Part shown: positions 32,063 through 44,800 of the stretch, one piece after another | How positions within the stretch are numbered: position 1 is the first letter of the stretch | How the letters are laid out: every line of letters starts with the position of its first letter | From: Demequina subtropica | GTDB taxonomy: Bacteria > Actinomycetota > Actinomycetes > Actinomycetales > Demequinaceae | Direction: 5' to 3' | DNA length: 64,000 nt | Assembly: GCF_000971235.1 (NCBI RefSeq) | Contig: NZ_BBMB01000004.1 | Coordinates: 5,123-69,122 of the forward strand | Notes under the pieces: generated by a model | The model's database searches: none | What the model was told of the DNA's origin: nothing | Seen by the model: only the letters and a program-made list of their open reading frames with translations | Translations under genes and position numbers: made by a program

Positions 32063-33711
32063 GCGAGCATCCGTCCGGGGCCTTCGCGCGAGCGATGGTC
32101 GCGGCGCTCGTCGAGCGCGGCGTCGAGGACTATGTGCTGAGCCCGGGTTCGCGCTCGGGACCGCTCGCGCATGCGCTCGCGGAGGCCGGCGCGGAGAACC
32201 CGCCGCTCGGGGCGCCGCGCGTCGAGCTCCATGTCCGCATCGACGAGCGGTCCGCGGCCTTCCTCGCCCTCGGTATCGCGCGCGGACGTGCCGCCGCGGG
32301 TGACCCGCGCCCCGTCGCGATCGTCACCACGTCCGGGACCGCCGTGGGCAATCTGCTGCCGGCCGTCATGGAGGCGCACCACTCGGGTGTGCCGCTGCTG
32401 CTGCTCACGGCGGACAGGCCGGCGGAGCTGCGTGGGGTCGGGGCGAACCAGACCACGGACCAGGTGGGCATCTTCGGCGGCTTCGTGCGCTGGGAGGCGG
32501 ATGTCCCCGCCACCGACCTCGGCGCGCGACCCGACCGGGTGACCGCGCTCGCGGAGAGGGCAGTGCGCGCCGCGCTGGGCGACCGCGCGCGCGAGGACAT
32601 GGCGGCCGCGCCGGGACCGGTGCATCTCAACGTCGCGTTCCGGGAGCCGCTCGGCGCCGATGGCGGCGTGTGGCACGATCCGCCGCGCCTGCCCACGCCC
32701 ACCGGCGGCATCCCTGTGGTCGCCGATCGGAGCGAGCCCGCGCCGCTGCCAGTGGTCGCGCGCGGCGTGGTGATCGCGGGCGACGGCGCGGGCGATCTCG
32801 CTCGCCAGGTGGCCGAGGCCCACGGCTGGCCGCTGCTCGCCGAGCCGACCTCGCTCGCGCGCTCCGGCTCCCACTGCATCCCCGACTACGTGCGCCTGCT
32901 CGAGTCGCCGCAGGGCGCCGCGCTCGCGGCACGGGTGCATCAGGTGGTGGTGATCGGCAGGCCCACGCTCACCCGCCCCGTGCAGGCGCTCATCGCGCGT
33001 GCCCCCGCGCTCATCGTGGCGCGGTTCGGTGCCCGCTGGCGCGAGGCGCCGCCGCATGCTCAGCGGGTCGACAGGGACGTGCCCTCGTCGTGGCTGTGGT
33101 CGGTCGCGCCGGACGATGCCGACCCCGCCTGGCTCGCCGAGTGGAGGTCCGCCGGTGCGCGGGTCCACGCGCCCGAGGGGTGGGGCCCTCGGGTCGCCGC
33201 GGTCACGTTCGCGCAGTCGCTCGGCCCGGACGTGTGGGGCGTGGTGGGCTCATCCGGGCCGGTACGAGCCCTCGATCGGTTCATGCCGGCCGCGCCCGCG
33301 GGCGCCTCGCCAGTGCTGATCGCCAACCGGGGGCTGGCCGGCATCGACGGGACCCTCTCCACGGCCGCGGGCGTCGCCTTCGGCTCCGGTCGCGCGGTGC
33401 ACGCGCTCATGGGGGACGTGACGTTCCTCCACGAGGCGGGCGGGCTGCTCGTGGGGCCGCGCGAGCGGCGGCCGCGCCTGCGCATCGTGGTGGTGAACGA
33501 CGGCGGCGGGACCATCTTTTCGGGCCTCGAGCACTCGGCCGCGCCTCCGGAGAACCTCGAGCGCGTGTTCACCACGCCCCACGGCGCCGCGCTAGGGCCG
33601 CTCTGCGAGGGCTACCGCGTCCCGCATCGTGCCGTCCGCTCGGCGGGCGAGCTGGCGGAGGCGCTCGCCGAGCCCGTGACGTCGCTCGAGGTGATCGAGG
33701 CGGTCGTCTGA
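32059..33711 (+). CDS. menD: SEPHCHC synthase (MenD), ThDP-dependent
   Basis: A 550-residue thiamine-diphosphate enzyme that adds the succinyl semialdehyde unit of 2-oxoglutarate to isochorismate. Motifs: YVLSPGSRSGPLAHAL (about 20-35), a catalytic Glu region in ELHVRIDERSAAF (about 56-68), TSGTAVGNLLPAVMEA and the ThDP/Mg site GDVTFLHE through NDGGGTIFS (about 453-486). It is coupled to menC by ATGA and followed by a 122-base gap. Confidence 0.94.
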   Translation: MSEHPSGAFARAMVAALVERGVEDYVLSPGSRSGPLAHALAEAGAENPPLGAPRVELHVRIDERSAAFLALGIARGRAAAGDPRPVAIVTTSGTAVGNLLPAVMEAHHSGVPLLLLTADRPAELRGVGANQTTDQVGIFGGFVRWEADVPATDLGARPDRVTALAERAVRAALGDRAREDMAAAPGPVHLNVAFREPLGADGGVWHDPPRLPTPTGGIPVVADRSEPAPLPVVARGVVIAGDGAGDLARQVAEAHGWPLLAEPTSLARSGSHCIPDYVRLLESPQGAALAARVHQVVVIGRPTLTRPVQALIARAPALIVARFGARWREAPPHAQRVDRDVPSSWLWSVAPDDADPAWLAEWRSAGARVHAPEGWGPRVAAVTFAQSLGPDVWGVVGSSGPVRALDRFMPAAPAGASPVLIANRGLAGIDGTLSTAAGVAFGSGRAVHALMGDVTFLHEAGGLLVGPRERRPRLRIVVVNDGGGTIFSGLEHSAAPPENLERVFTTPHGAALGPLCEGYRVPHRAVRSAGELAEALAEPVTSLEVIEAVV

Positions 33712-33833
33712 CCCGTCGCATCGTTCCGGGCCCCGGGGGTGAACGCACATACCGTCACATAGGGCCATAATGGATGGTCATTCTGGCCCCGTGATGTCGG
33801 CGGCCGCGAGCCACGCCACGAGAGTCCTTCACG

Positions 33834-35954
33834 ATGCCCCTTCATGTCGCCACCGTGCCCCGCCATGCCTCGGGGGCGGTGACATCCCGACGCGCGCGTG
33901 CGGCCACCGCGACCGGGATGCGCCCTGAGATCCAGGGGCTCCGTGCGCTCGCGGTGAGCCTCGTGGTGCTGTACCACGTGTGGCCGGACAGGTTGACGGG
34001 CGGATACGTCGGCGTCGACGTCTTCTTCGTGATCTCTGGCTATCTCATCACGGCCCATATCGCTCGGGAGGTCGCCAGGACGGGCCGGGTCCGGCTCGGG
34101 ACCTTTTGGGCGAGGCGGGTGAGGCGGCTCCTGCCTGCATCGTTAACCGTACTGCTGGCGACCGCGGTCACGGTCCTCCTTGCGGTCCCGCAGGCCTACT
34201 GGAACCAGTTCATGCGCGAGATCGGCGCAGGCACGCTCTACGTCCAGAACTGGGCGCTCGCCTCCGCTTCGGTCGACTACCTCACGGCGGAGAACGTCGC
34301 CTCGCCTGTTCAGCACTTCTGGTCCCTGTCGGTCGAGGAGCAGTTCTATTTGGCGTGGCCGCTCCTCATCACGGCAGTGCTTGCGATCCCGCTCGGCCGT
34401 CGGCTCGGCGCGGCCTGGCGCATGCGGCTGCTGCTCGGGGCGATCGTGGTCTCGTCGCTGATCTGGGGCATCTTGCAGACCGCGAACGCGCCGTCCGTCG
34501 CGTACTTCTCCACGTTCGTCCGCGCGTGGGAGTTCGCGGCGGGCGGGCTGCTCGCCGTGGCCGGCGCTACCGCATGGCGCCACGAGGTTGCGCGGCGACT
34601 CGTGTCGTGGCTCGGGCTGGCGGCGATCGTGTGGAGCGCGTTCGTCTACACCTCGGCCACGCCGTTCCCCGGTGCCGCGGCGCTCGTGCCCGTGGTGGGG
34701 ACCCTGGCGATCCTGGCCGCAGGCGACGCGCGGGGACCGGGCGGCACCCACGTGCTGTACGACCGGCGGAGCATCCAGTGGCTCGGCGACGTGTCGTACA
34801 GCGTCTACCTGTGGCACTGGCCGTTCGTCGTGCTGGTCCCGCTCATCCTGGGCCGGACCCTGGTGTGGCCCGAGAGAGTCGCGATGCTCGTGGTGGTGCT
34901 GGGGCTCGCGTGGTCGACCAAGAAGCTCATCGAAGACCCGTTCCGGAGCCCCGGCGCGGGCGTGCGTGCCCGCCTCCCGCGGACGTTCGGGACGGCGGCC
35001 CTCGGGATGCTGGTGGTCCTCGCGGTGGCCTGGACCGGCATGTGGACCGTCGAGCGGCAGACGACGATGCTCGAAGACTCGGCGCGCATCGCCGCGGGGG
35101 ACTGCCGTGGCGCGGCCGCCGTCGCCCCCGACGGGTCGTGCGCGCCTGTCGCGAACCTGCCGCTGTTCCCGCCGCCGGCCGTCGCGGCGGACGACTATCC
35201 CGTTGAGCTGTACGGCCGCGAGTGCCGCACCGGCATCACCGAGGTGCGCGTCAAGCCGTGCGAGTTCGGGGACCCGGAGGGCGCCGTCGATGTCGTGCTC
35301 GTGGGGGACTCCCACGCCGCACAGTGGTTCCCCGCGGTGGAGACCCTCGCGCGTGACCACGGCTGGCGCCTGACGGTCTACTTCAAGGCCACGTGCCCGT
35401 ACGCGGCGACCGCGCAGGACTGGACGGGCGACAGCCAGCGCGAGAGCTGCGCGCGCTGGAATATCGACACCGAGGCCACGCTCGCGACCGAGCCGCCGGA
35501 CCTCGTCTTCACCTCGGCGCTCGCGACGCACGAGTTCGGCGACGGCGTGCTCGCGCCGGAGGTCGCGATCGAGGGCTACGCGGAGTCCTGGCGACGGCTG
35601 ACCGACGCGGGAGCGCACGTCATCGCGCTCGTCGACGACCCACACATGCCCCAGGATCAGCTCGACTGCGTGGCCCGCGCCGCGTCAGTCGACCCGGACG
35701 CAGCCGAGTGCGGGGTGCCGCGTCACCAGGCGCTCGGACGCGCCGACGTCCTCACCCCGGCGGCCGCGCACGTCGACGGCGCGGAGGCGGTCGACCTCAA
35801 CGGGTTCCTCTGCGACGACTCCTGGTGCCCCGCGGTGGTCGGACGCACGCTGGCCTACCGAGACGCGCAGTCGCACCTCACGAGCACCTACGTGAGCACG
35901 CTGACGCCGTACCTCGCACGAGAGGTGCCGGAGCGGTTCCTTGCGGAGGGATGA
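33834..35954 (+). CDS. Membrane acyltransferase with C-terminal SGNH domain (OafA/YrhL type), copy 1
   Basis: A 706-residue protein that would transfer acyl groups onto cell-surface glycans. The N-terminal acyltransferase-3 domain (about 30-390) has about ten membrane helices and starts RPEIQGLRALAVSLVVLYHVW with the catalytic His; FWSLSVEEQFYLAWPL is also present. The extracytoplasmic C-terminal domain (about 440-700) has the SGNH nucleophile motif VGDSHAAQW (about 485-493) and the Asp-His motif DAQSHLT near the end. A paralogue follows directly. Confidence 0.88.
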   Translation: MPLHVATVPRHASGAVTSRRARAATATGMRPEIQGLRALAVSLVVLYHVWPDRLTGGYVGVDVFFVISGYLITAHIAREVARTGRVRLGTFWARRVRRLLPASLTVLLATAVTVLLAVPQAYWNQFMREIGAGTLYVQNWALASASVDYLTAENVASPVQHFWSLSVEEQFYLAWPLLITAVLAIPLGRRLGAAWRMRLLLGAIVVSSLIWGILQTANAPSVAYFSTFVRAWEFAAGGLLAVAGATAWRHEVARRLVSWLGLAAIVWSAFVYTSATPFPGAAALVPVVGTLAILAAGDARGPGGTHVLYDRRSIQWLGDVSYSVYLWHWPFVVLVPLILGRTLVWPERVAMLVVVLGLAWSTKKLIEDPFRSPGAGVRARLPRTFGTAALGMLVVLAVAWTGMWTVERQTTMLEDSARIAAGDCRGAAAVAPDGSCAPVANLPLFPPPAVAADDYPVELYGRECRTGITEVRVKPCEFGDPEGAVDVVLVGDSHAAQWFPAVETLARDHGWRLTVYFKATCPYAATAQDWTGDSQRESCARWNIDTEATLATEPPDLVFTSALATHEFGDGVLAPEVAIEGYAESWRRLTDAGAHVIALVDDPHMPQDQLDCVARAASVDPDAAECGVPRHQALGRADVLTPAAAHVDGAEAVDLNGFLCDDSWCPAVVGRTLAYRDAQSHLTSTYVSTLTPYLAREVPERFLAEG

Positions 35955-36069
35955 CCCGGGTCCTGCGGCGCAGGGGCGCGCACGGCACGTCCCTCATAAT
36001 GTTGATCAGCCTGCGCGGCTCGCCCCCAGCCATCCCCGCCTCGATGAGCGGCGCACGAAGGAGACCCCA

Positions 36070-38181
36070 GTGACCGATGCCGCCGTGGATCGCGCGCGCG
36101 CCGACCAGGCGCGCGCCGCCGGAGCGGGCGCGACCCCGCGGTCCGGCGTGCGGCCGGAGATCCAGGGCCTGCGCGCGCTCGCGGTGACCCTGGTGGTCCT
36201 CTATCACCTGTGGCCGCACCGCCTCACGGGCGGCTACGTGGGCGTCGACGTGTTCTTCGTCATCTCGGGCTTCCTCATCACGTCGCACCTAGCGCGGGAG
36301 GTCACGCGATCGGGGACGGTCCGCCTGGGACGCTTCTGGGCGCGCCGTATGCGCCGGCTGCTGCCCGCATCGCTGCTGGTGCTCGCCGCGAGCGCGGTGA
36401 CGATCCTGATCGCCGTCCCCCAGCACTATTGGCGGACGTTCCTTCGCGAGATCGCCGCATCCGCGCTGTACATGCAGAACTGGGCGCTGGCCGCGGACTC
36501 GGTGGACTACCTGGCGGCGGACAACGCCGCCTCGCCCGCACGGCACTTCTGGTCCCTGTCCGTCGAGGAGCAGTTCTACTTCGTGTGGCCGCTGCTGATC
36601 CTCGTGGCGCTCGCGGTGCCGCTCGGTCGCCGCCTCAGCGCGGCGGCCCGCATGCGCGCGGCGCTCGCGCTCGTTCTTGTCGCATCGCTCGTGTGGAGCA
36701 TCGTCCAGACCCCCACGGACCCCGACATCGCCTACTTCTCGACCTTCGTCCGCGCGTGGGAGTTCGCGGCGGGCGGGCTGCTGGGCCTGTTCGGGGCCAT
36801 CGCGTGGCGACGACGCGGCTGGGCCCTGGCAGTCTCGTGGGCGGGCCTGGCACTCGTCCTGTTCTCTGCTGTAGCGTACGACGGCCTCACGCCTTTCCCC
36901 GGGTGGACTGCCGCGGTGCCGGTGCTCGGCACCGTGCTGGTGATCGCGGCCGGCGACGTCCGCGGGGCGACGGGCACCTCGCGGCTCCTGTCCCTGCTCC
37001 CCGTGCAGTGGCTCGGCAACGTCTCGTACTCGGTCTACCTGTGGCACTGGCCGCTCATCGTGCTCGTGCCTATTATCGTCGGCCACGAGGTCGGCTGGCC
37101 TGCCAAGCTCGTCATGCTGGCGGCGATGCTGGGGCTTGCGCACCTCACGAAGGTGCTCGTCGAGGACCCCTTCCGTGGCGCCGACGTGAGCCGTAGCCGG
37201 GTCCTCGCGTCCACCTACGCCGCATCCGTCGCGGGCATGGCCGTCGTGGTCGGGATCGCGGCGGGGGGCATCGAGGTGATCGATCGTCAGGCGAGCCAGA
37301 TCTCTGACGAGGCAGTCGTCCCCGACCACGCTGCCGACGTGTGCTTCGGCGCCGAGGCGATGGACCCCGAGCTCGACTGCACCACGGACCTGGGCGCCCC
37401 GCTCGTGCCGCCGCCCGCAGTCGCCGTGGACGACACCTCGGAGATCTACGACGATGCGTGCCGCAGCGACGGTGCTGACTCGACCGTGCGCCCGTGCACG
37501 TTCGGCGACCCCGAGGGCGACGTCGACATCGTGCTCGTGGGAGACTCGCACGCCGCGCAGTGGTTCCCCGCGCTCAAGCCGCTCGCCGAGGATCATGGCT
37601 GGAACCTCAGCGTGATCTACAAGGGGTCATGCCCTTACAACGCGGCCGCGGAGGCGTGGACCGGGGACTCGCAGCGGGAGGCCTGCGCGGACTGGAACGT
37701 GAAGGTCGACGACTACCTGATCGCGCGGCAGCCGGACCTGGTCCTCACCTCGTCCGTGAGCACGTACAAGTTCGGCGGCGGGGACGACCTCGCGCCGGAC
37801 ATCGCGATCGACGGGTACGCGCGCAAGTTCCAGAAGCTCGTGGACGCCGGCCTCCGTGTCGACGCGATCGTGGACAATCCGCACGTGTGGGGGGAGACGC
37901 TCGACTGCGTCGCGACCAGCGACGCGGCCGCGGAGGAGTGCGTCACGCCGCGCCGGCGAGCGACGAACCGCAAGGACGTCCTCACTCCCGCCGCCGAGCG
38001 CGTCGCCGGCGTCGGGACGATCGACCTCACGCCGATGCTGTGCGGCGAGAAGCGCTGCCCGGCGGTCATCGGCTCGGTGGTCGTCTACCGCGACACCAGC
38101 TCGCACCTCACGCAGAGCTACGTGCGCACGCTCGCGCCCTACATGGAGCGGCTGCTCCCCGAGGACATCGTCGCGCGCTAG
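36070..38181 (+). CDS. Membrane acyltransferase with C-terminal SGNH domain (OafA/YrhL type), copy 2
   Basis: A 703-residue paralogue of the preceding gene with the same two-part layout: acyltransferase-3 helices (RPEIQGLRALAVTLVVLYHLW, then SVEEQFYFVWPL) and a C-terminal SGNH domain (VGDSHAAQW, then DTSSHLT). Similarity is strong along the membrane part and lower in the linker after helix 10, indicating an older tandem duplication. The GTG at 36070 follows AAGGAGA. Both copies have CATAAT upstream (33766-33771 and 35995-36000) that could be -10 elements. Confidence 0.88.
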   Translation: MTDAAVDRARADQARAAGAGATPRSGVRPEIQGLRALAVTLVVLYHLWPHRLTGGYVGVDVFFVISGFLITSHLAREVTRSGTVRLGRFWARRMRRLLPASLLVLAASAVTILIAVPQHYWRTFLREIAASALYMQNWALAADSVDYLAADNAASPARHFWSLSVEEQFYFVWPLLILVALAVPLGRRLSAAARMRAALALVLVASLVWSIVQTPTDPDIAYFSTFVRAWEFAAGGLLGLFGAIAWRRRGWALAVSWAGLALVLFSAVAYDGLTPFPGWTAAVPVLGTVLVIAAGDVRGATGTSRLLSLLPVQWLGNVSYSVYLWHWPLIVLVPIIVGHEVGWPAKLVMLAAMLGLAHLTKVLVEDPFRGADVSRSRVLASTYAASVAGMAVVVGIAAGGIEVIDRQASQISDEAVVPDHAADVCFGAEAMDPELDCTTDLGAPLVPPPAVAVDDTSEIYDDACRSDGADSTVRPCTFGDPEGDVDIVLVGDSHAAQWFPALKPLAEDHGWNLSVIYKGSCPYNAAAEAWTGDSQREACADWNVKVDDYLIARQPDLVLTSSVSTYKFGGGDDLAPDIAIDGYARKFQKLVDAGLRVDAIVDNPHVWGETLDCVATSDAAAEECVTPRRRATNRKDVLTPAAERVAGVGTIDLTPMLCGEKRCPAVIGSVVVYRDTSSHLTQSYVRTLAPYMERLLPEDIVAR

Positions 38182-38184
38182 GGG

Positions 38185-40434
<2,250 letters not shown>

Positions 40435-40440
40435 CCCGCC

Positions 40441-40446
40441 AGGGTA
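40441..40446 (-). promoter_or_regulatory. Leaderless -10 of the menF fusion gene
   Basis: TACCCT on the minus strand, six bases before the GTG at 40434. Confidence 0.55.
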
Positions 40447-40493
40447 GAGCCGCACGGGCCGTGGACGATGCGCGGCCGGCACCTCGTGTCGCG

Positions 40494-41768
40494 TCACCGG
40501 GCCTCGCGGACGCCGACGCGCAGCAGGTAGTCGTTCACGAACCGTCCCTCGGGATCGAGCGACTCGAACAGCTCGCGCGCGTCCGCGACCCGGGGGTGCA
40601 CGCGCGCGATCGCCGCCGCGTCGAACGCGTGCCACTTGCCCCAGTGGGGCCGCGCATCGAAGGGCGCCAGCGCGCGCTCGATCTCGGGAAGCAGCGCGCG
40701 CACCTCCTCGGGGGAGCGTGCCCACGTGAAGTGGATCGCCAACGTGTCGCGGCCGTAGGCGCCCGACAGCCACAGGTCGTCGGCCGCGACCGCTCGCAGC
40801 TCCGAGACCATCAGGTGAGGGGTGATGAGGTCGCCGAGCTCGCGCACCGCCGCGAGCGCCTCGCCTGCGACCTCCATCGGTACGAAGTACTCGGTCTGGA
40901 TCTCCCTGCCGTTGGACGGCACGTGCGTGAGGCGGAAGTGCGGCAGGCGCTCGTTCCACGGGCCCGGCCGGCCGCCCTGCGGCGTGAGCGCGTCGGGGTC
41001 GCCGTCGACCAGCCTCGCGTCGGACTCGGGGCTGCGCGTCGCGCCGTGCCACTCGTCGGGAGGCGCCACGTCGAGGCCGATCCCGCTCTTGCGCCAGATC
41101 TGCTGGACGGTCGGCTCGGTCCACGTGGTGAAGATCGAGACCGAGTACGCGTCCGCGAGGATCGCGGGCGTCTCGTCGAGCAGGTGCTCCCACGGCATGC
41201 CGGTGTAGACGTCCTGGCGGATGTCGTAGGTCGGCTGGATGGCGAGCGTGACCTCGGTGATGATCCCGTACGCGCCGAGCCCGACCGCGAGGCCCTCGAA
41301 GCCCGGCTGGCCCGCGCGCGCGGTGTGCTCGTTCCCGTCGGCGCCCACGTACTCGATGCGGCACAGGGCGGTCGACTGGCAGCCGTTGCGGGCGCCCGAC
41401 CCGTGCGTGCCGGTCGCGGTGGCGCCGGCGACCGAGATGTGGGGGAGCGAACCCGTGTTGTGGAGCGCCCATCCGCGCTGCTGCAGCCACCGTCCCAGCA
41501 CGCCGTAGCGCATCCCCGCGGGCGCGTTGACGGTGGGCCACGCCGGGCTCGTGAGGTCGATGAGCGGGGCGGCGTCGATCCCGGTGACGGTGATGAGGGT
41601 GCCGTCCGTGTCCGCGATGTCGTTGAAGCTGTGCCGCGTGCCCAGCGCCTTGATGCGACCAGGGGCGGTCCTGACGGCGCGCACCACGTCGTCGACGGAG
41701 GTGGCCTCGACCAGCCGCTCCGCCGTGAATGCATGAGTGCCCGCCCAGGTGACGCCCGCGTCGCTCAT
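40494..41768 (-). CDS. FAD-linked oxidase, D-arabinono-1,4-lactone oxidase family
   Basis: A 424-residue flavoenzyme of the vanillyl-alcohol-oxidase fold. The FAD-binding domain has [16 protein letters not shown] (about residues 43-58) and ATGTHGSG (about 118-125); the C-terminal ALO domain ends with PHWGKWH (about 375-381) and NDYLL, typical of aldonolactone or alditol oxidases. The exact sugar substrate is not certain. The ATG at 41768 has TACGGT six bases upstream (41775-41780), another leaderless promoter. Confidence 0.87.
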   Translation of the reverse strand: MSDAGVTWAGTHAFTAERLVEATSVDDVVRAVRTAPGRIKALGTRHSFNDIADTDGTLITVTGIDAAPLIDLTSPAWPTVNAPAGMRYGVLGRWLQQRGWALHNTGSLPHISVAGATATGTHGSGARNGCQSTALCRIEYVGADGNEHTARAGQPGFEGLAVGLGAYGIITEVTLAIQPTYDIRQDVYTGMPWEHLLDETPAILADAYSVSIFTTWTEPTVQQIWRKSGIGLDVAPPDEWHGATRSPESDARLVDGDPDALTPQGGRPGPWNERLPHFRLTHVPSNGREIQTEYFVPMEVAGEALAAVRELGDLITPHLMVSELRAVAADDLWLSGAYGRDTLAIHFTWARSPEEVRALLPEIERALAPFDARPHWGKWHAFDAAAIARVHPRVADARELFESLDPEGRFVNDYLLRVGVREAR

Positions 41769-41774
41769 ACGCTC

Positions 41775-41780
41775 ACCGTA
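41775..41780 (-). promoter_or_regulatory. Leaderless -10 of the lactone oxidase gene
   Basis: TACGGT on the minus strand, six bases before the ATG at 41768. Confidence 0.5.
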
Positions 41781-41824
41781 CCCACCAGGGGGGACGATCC
41801 GCGGGGAGGCGCGCGCCGCTGGTG

Positions 41825-44800
41825 TCAGCCTGGGATCGGCACGCGCACGCCGACGAAGGCGCCGTCGACAAGCAGGGCCCCCTCGCCGGGCGTCCCGCGA
41901 CCCACGAGCGCCTTCGGTACCGACACCCCGAGCGACTGCGTGCCGATCAGGCTCGAGGTCGGCTGGAGCAGGAGCCCCCGTGCGGCCTTCTTCGCCTCGG
42001 CGATCGGGCCGCCGAAGGCAGTGGCCACGGAGCCGGGCCGCGCCGCGATGGCGTAGGTCCGGTTGGCCTTGTCCATCATGAGCGCGCCCTCGAGCGGGCT
42101 GTCCTTGATCGCATCGGCATCGTCGATGAGCACCACCAGGTGGCCGACGGGAGGTGTGCCGAGCCCCACGGCGTCGAGTTGCGGGTCCGAGACGAGCGGG
42201 ACACCTGCGCTGGTCGCGGCTCGGTGCAGCGGCGTGTCGGGCCGGGCCACCGCGAGCGCCTGCGTGCCGGACGCCGCGAGCTGCAGGCACAGCGCCGCGA
42301 GCGCCGTCGAGCGGCCCGTGCCTCGCTCCCCCACGACCATGAGGTGCTCGCCGGGTCCCAGGCCGATGGTGAACCGCGAGAGCTCGTCGCCGCCGATGGC
42401 GAGGGCCGGAGCGCCGTCGGTGCATCCGGGCGCGGCAGGAAGCGCGGCCGTGTCCGCAAGGGTGATGCGCGCCGGAAGGGTGTCGACCCGCATGGGTCGC
42501 TGGGCCGGGCGCTCCGCCCAGTGCTCGGCGACCTCCGCGACGATGGCCTGGACCTGGCGGTGCTGCGCCTCGCCGGAGACGTCGCGGCTGGGCACCACCA
42601 CCTGCATCTCGCGGCCGTCGGGACCATGCAGCGCACGGCCGGGCGGCAGGCTCGCGGGCAGCTCGCGGATCATCACCCCCGCGGAACGGTAGTCCGCGAT
42701 GTCGCGGAGGGGGAGCACGTACATCGTGGTGATCGCGCCCGCGACGCGGTCCGCGGGAAGGGTGCGGTCGCCTGTCATGAGCAGCGCCATGCCCGCGGCC
42801 GGACCCTCGCGGACGATGCGCATCATGCGGTCGCGCATCGCCGTCATCTCGTCCGGGGACATGGTCGCGGAGGCGCGCTCCCAGCCGTCGACCACCACGG
42901 CGATGGTCGGCGGGCGGTCCTCGGGGCTCGTGGCGCGGGCGCGCTGCTCGCCGATCGAGCCGACGCCGGCTGCCGACAGCAGCGCCTGTCGCCGCGTGAG
43001 CTCGTGGAGCAGCCGGTCCAGGAGCCGCGCGACGCGGGGAGAGTCGAGTCCGGCGACCATGGCGCCCGTGTGAGGCGCGTCCGCGAAGGGCAGGAGCGCG
43101 CCGTTGCCGTAGTCGATGCCGTAGAGGTGGAGGTCGGCCGGGGAGAAGCGCTGGATCAGCTGCAGCACCAGCGAGCGCAGCATGGTGGTGCGGCCGGACC
43201 GCGCGCCGCCCGAGATGAGCAGGTGGGAGTCGTCCGTGACGTGCCACAGGCGCGGCGCCTGGCGCTGCTCCTCGGGGAGGTCCTCGAGCCCGACGATCAC
43301 CGATCCTGCCGGCAGGCGCATTCCCACGAAGTGGTCGACGGTCAGGACCTGCGGCAACGGCGTGAGCCAGGGTGAGGCGCCCCGCGGGATCCCCGCGACG
43401 TCCGCGGCTGCGAGGACCACGTCCACGAGCGCGCGCAGGTCGGTGTCGTCATGGTCGACCTCGTGCTGCGCGATGAGCGTCGGCGGGAACTGCGGGCGGT
43501 AGGCGACCACGTCCCAGTCGATCGACGCGGCCTGCGCGGGCTGCCGGCGCTGAGCGACGGCTCCGGGCCGCACCCCCGCGACACGGGCCGCCTGGAACGC
43601 GGCGGGGCTCTGGTTCGAGCCCGCCTTGAGGAAGCCTCGTCCGGGCGTCGACGTGCTGATGAGAGCGGCCTCTCCCGAGCCGAGGACGTCGGAGGAGTCC
43701 GCCTGGTCGGTCACGCGGAGCGCGACGCGCAGGTTGATGTTCGACTGCATCTCGGGCGTGACCGCGCCGGCGGGGCGCTGGGTCGCGAGCACCAGATGCA
43801 CGCCGAGCGAGCGGCCTACGCGCGCGATCCGCACCAGGCCGTTGATGAAGTCGGGCAGCTCGGTCTTGAGCTCCGCGAACTCGTCGATGACGAGCACGAG
43901 CCGCGCGAGGCCCGCGGCAGCCGCGGCCTCCGGGTCCTTCGCCCATGCGGTGTCCGCGTCCTTGGCGCGCAGCTCGTCCTTGAGGACGCGTTCGCGCCGC
44001 TTGAGCTCGGCCTCGAGGGAGGCGAGGGCGCGCTCGGTCTCGCGCGCGTCGAGGTTGGTCACCATGCCGACCGTGTGGGGGAGGCGCTCGCAGTCCGCGA
44101 AGGCCGAGCCGCCCTTGTAGTCGACCAGCACGAACGTGAGGGCGTCGGGGCGGTTCGCCATGGCGAGCGCGATGATGAGCGTCTGGAGGAACTCGGACTT
44201 GCCCGAGCCGGTGGTGCCCGCGACGAGCGCGTGGGGTCCGGCGGTCGCGAGGTCCACCGCGACCTCTCCCTCGGCGTCCGCGCCGACTACCACATAGGTC
44301 TGCCGCGGGGTCCGTGCCCAACGATCGAGGATCGGGGTCGGGTCCTCGAGGTCGACGTCCATGAGGTCCACGTAGCGGACGCTGCGCGGCATCACGCCGT
44401 CGTCGCCGAGTCCGCTGATATGGCGGTAGCCGCACATCGCGCGCGCGATCGTCTCGGCGTGCCCGAGCGAGGCGCCGTCGAGCAGCACGCGCGCATGGAA
44501 CTCGCCGCGGGCCTGCAGGCGCGCCATCGCCGGGTCCGTGGGATCGATCTCGAGGACGGTCGCCACCTCCTCGGGCAGCCGCGTGACGTCGTCGTCGAGC
44601 GCGATCACGAAGATGCCGTGACGGTGGCCGTGCTTGAGCAGGTCGACCATGCCGGGCAGCATGCGGTACCGGCGCGCGCCGTCGACCAGGACGATGATGT
44701 GAGATCCGGCGTCGATGCCCTGCGCGTGCGCGAGGCGACGTGTCTGGAGCGTCGCGGCGAGCTCACGCAGGCGTTCGCGCCGCGAGTCCTCGGTGTTGCC

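Noticed and set aside
40435-41541. Upstream extension of the menF frame (about 370 more residues)
   Set aside because: The extension is low-complexity shadow of the lactone oxidase gene; homology and the leaderless promoter place the start at 40434.
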